From positions 563,001 through 627,000 of the forward strand of contig JACCIC010000002.1 in assembly GCA_018907035.1 (NCBI GenBank): DNA of 64,000 bases, in the 5' to 3' direction. Below the pieces are notes generated by a model. The model saw only the letters and a program-made list of their open reading frames with translations. It was not told the origin of the DNA and did no database searches. Position 1 is the first letter of the stretch. Each line of letters begins with the position of its first letter. Source of the stretch: Sycobia sp. Sy_11. Its lineage: Eukaryota > Arthropoda > Insecta > Hymenoptera > Epichrysomallidae. Shown in pieces: positions 63,301 to 64,000 of this stretch. Both the position numbers and the translations under genes were made by a program.

Positions 63301-64000
63301 GACGATCAACACATCTGTAAAGTCTGGAAAGGCACACTAATGTACGACGAACGGTCGGATACCACATTCCATGAAGATCAGCTGGGGAATTACTCATTTG
63401 CGAACCACGCTGATACATAGAATCCATTCCCTTAAAAAATATCAATTATTATTTATTATAATAAAAAGAAAAAAAATATATGTAAATAAATATCTCTTTA
63501 CCATTGACATTACATGAGTTCGTGAAATAGGTTCCACAGCACTATTACTGCTACCACTTTCAAGTGATGATAATGATATTTTTTTCATTCTAATTTGTCT
63601 ATTTTCCTCTCGAATTGATGCAGCAATATCTTCCATCATCTTTAACTTTTCTGGATAAGCAAGATCACCTGGTGAGGGATTATATCCACTTACATCTGAC
63701 TGTAAGTATAAATGAGCTCTGAAAACCAATCTTTCTTGAACATCATGTAATAATTGTAGACAAATATTGCCAAAGCCTTGTAGAGGCTCTGCATTATTTT
63801 GTACATGCTCATCTAGCATTTCTATCCTTAATATACAGCAAATCTCAGCTAATGTTTCCAAGTGATTTATATGAATAATAAAAGGTCTAAGTGTATCATA
63901 CAACGAGGTACAAAGGCCTTCAGAAAAGGTAAGTAAAGCTACTGAAGGTTTGTTGAAAAATTGATGAAACAATCTGTATTCATCAATTGAGGCATGTAAC
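57400..64000 (-). CDS. COG3: Conserved oligomeric Golgi complex subunit 3 (partial, 5' part off window)
   Basis: Four exons on the minus strand: from beyond 64000 to 63502, then 63430-63188, 59639-59313 and 57783-57400. Phases agree, giving the last 483 or so residues of a protein usually a little over 800 long. Family landmarks in order are [110 protein letters not shown] and [20 protein letters not shown]. The C-terminal end is Glu/Ser-rich. COG3 is a lobe A subunit of the COG tethering complex for retrograde vesicles within the Golgi and thereby supports glycosylation enzyme sorting. The 3.5-kb intron 59640-63187 hosts two retroposon copies; the intron at 57784-59312 holds a puzzling open-frame cluster. 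Confidence 0.96.
57924..58810 (+). other. Unassigned cluster of open frames in a COG3 intron
   Basis: Three short plus-strand frames (57924-58163, 58338-58580, 58595-58807), antisense to COG3, have mixed codon composition unlike the AT-rich introns around them. Their products include [20 protein letters not shown] and [21 protein letters not shown] do not recognise a family. They may be a decayed nested gene or mobile-element remnant broken by frameshifts, or chance. No ATG context or splice pattern joins them convincingly. Confidence 0.25.
61255..61405 (+). mobile_element. Unnamed retroposon family, compact copy D in COG3 intron
   Basis: A 151-base copy bounded by a perfect 13-base duplication TTATACTTACTTA (61242-61254 and 61406-61418). 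It begins AATTAATAAATATTTTTATC and ends TAAGTACAATTTTTAATTTT plus a few bases. The interior is almost only the inverted repeat (GGTCTTACAGTCTTTATAAT against TATTATAAAGACTGTAAGAC), so the copy could fold into a near-complete hairpin. Confidence 0.8.
61898..62098 (+). mobile_element. Unnamed retroposon family, copy E in COG3 intron
   Basis: A 201-base copy bounded by a perfect 16-base direct repeat TTTAATCAGTTTCTTA (61882-61897 and 62099-62114; up to two of these bases could belong to the T-rich tail). It starts AATTAATAAATATTTTTATT, contains GGCAGTCAGACTGTCCTTG and a block with CTGAAGAATCTGAAATAGAA shared with copy A2, and ends GTAGACATAAGTACAATTTT. Confidence 0.8.

Overview
The window is animal nuclear DNA, most probably from an insect. 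It is AT-rich and gene-sparse, with spliced genes (short coding exons, GT..AG introns from under 100 bases to several kilobases), two dead mariner transposons and many microsatellites. A parasitoid-type hymenopteran is my weak guess; the order cannot be fixed from this sequence alone. No prokaryotic signals, rRNA or tRNA genes were recognised.

Layout, left to right. (1) 599-7169, minus: an SCAF4/SCAF8-type RNA polymerase II CTD-binding factor, its 3' end beyond the left edge, with a CpG-rich upstream zone to about 8160. (2) 8160-17130: intergenic DNA with a tandem pair of an unnamed retroposon family, a decayed mariner and a possible retroelement relic. (3) 18366-27898, plus: MANEA, the Golgi endo-alpha-mannosidase (GH99), five coding exons, preceded by a CpG-rich zone; its introns carry a second dead mariner and another retroposon copy. 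(4) 27899-34629: convergent intergenic DNA. (5) 34630-49671, minus: XPO4 (exportin-4), 12 recognisable coding exons, with an apparent one-base insertion in exon 3 and an unresolved exon 3/4 junction; its introns carry two hammerhead-like motifs and another retroposon copy. (6) 52562-56046, plus: MUS81 structure-specific endonuclease, nine exons, complete. (7) 57400-64000, minus: the C-terminal part of COG3, running off the right edge; its 3.5-kb intron carries two more retroposon copies.

The five genes are housekeeping functions in unrelated processes (transcript 3'-end choice, N-glycan trimming, nuclear transport, DNA repair, Golgi tethering). They alternate in strand: SCAF<- ->MANEA, MANEA-> <-XPO4, XPO4<- ->MUS81, MUS81-> <-COG3. 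Nothing suggests a functional cluster.

The most interesting material is non-coding. One is a family of short elements (six copies here) sharing one fixed terminus and an internal inverted repeat; four copies have perfect 13-16 bp flanking duplications, which suggests target-primed retrotransposition rather than cut-and-paste. The other is a pair of related hammerhead-ribozyme-like motifs in XPO4 introns, the better one with a base change in the catalytic core.
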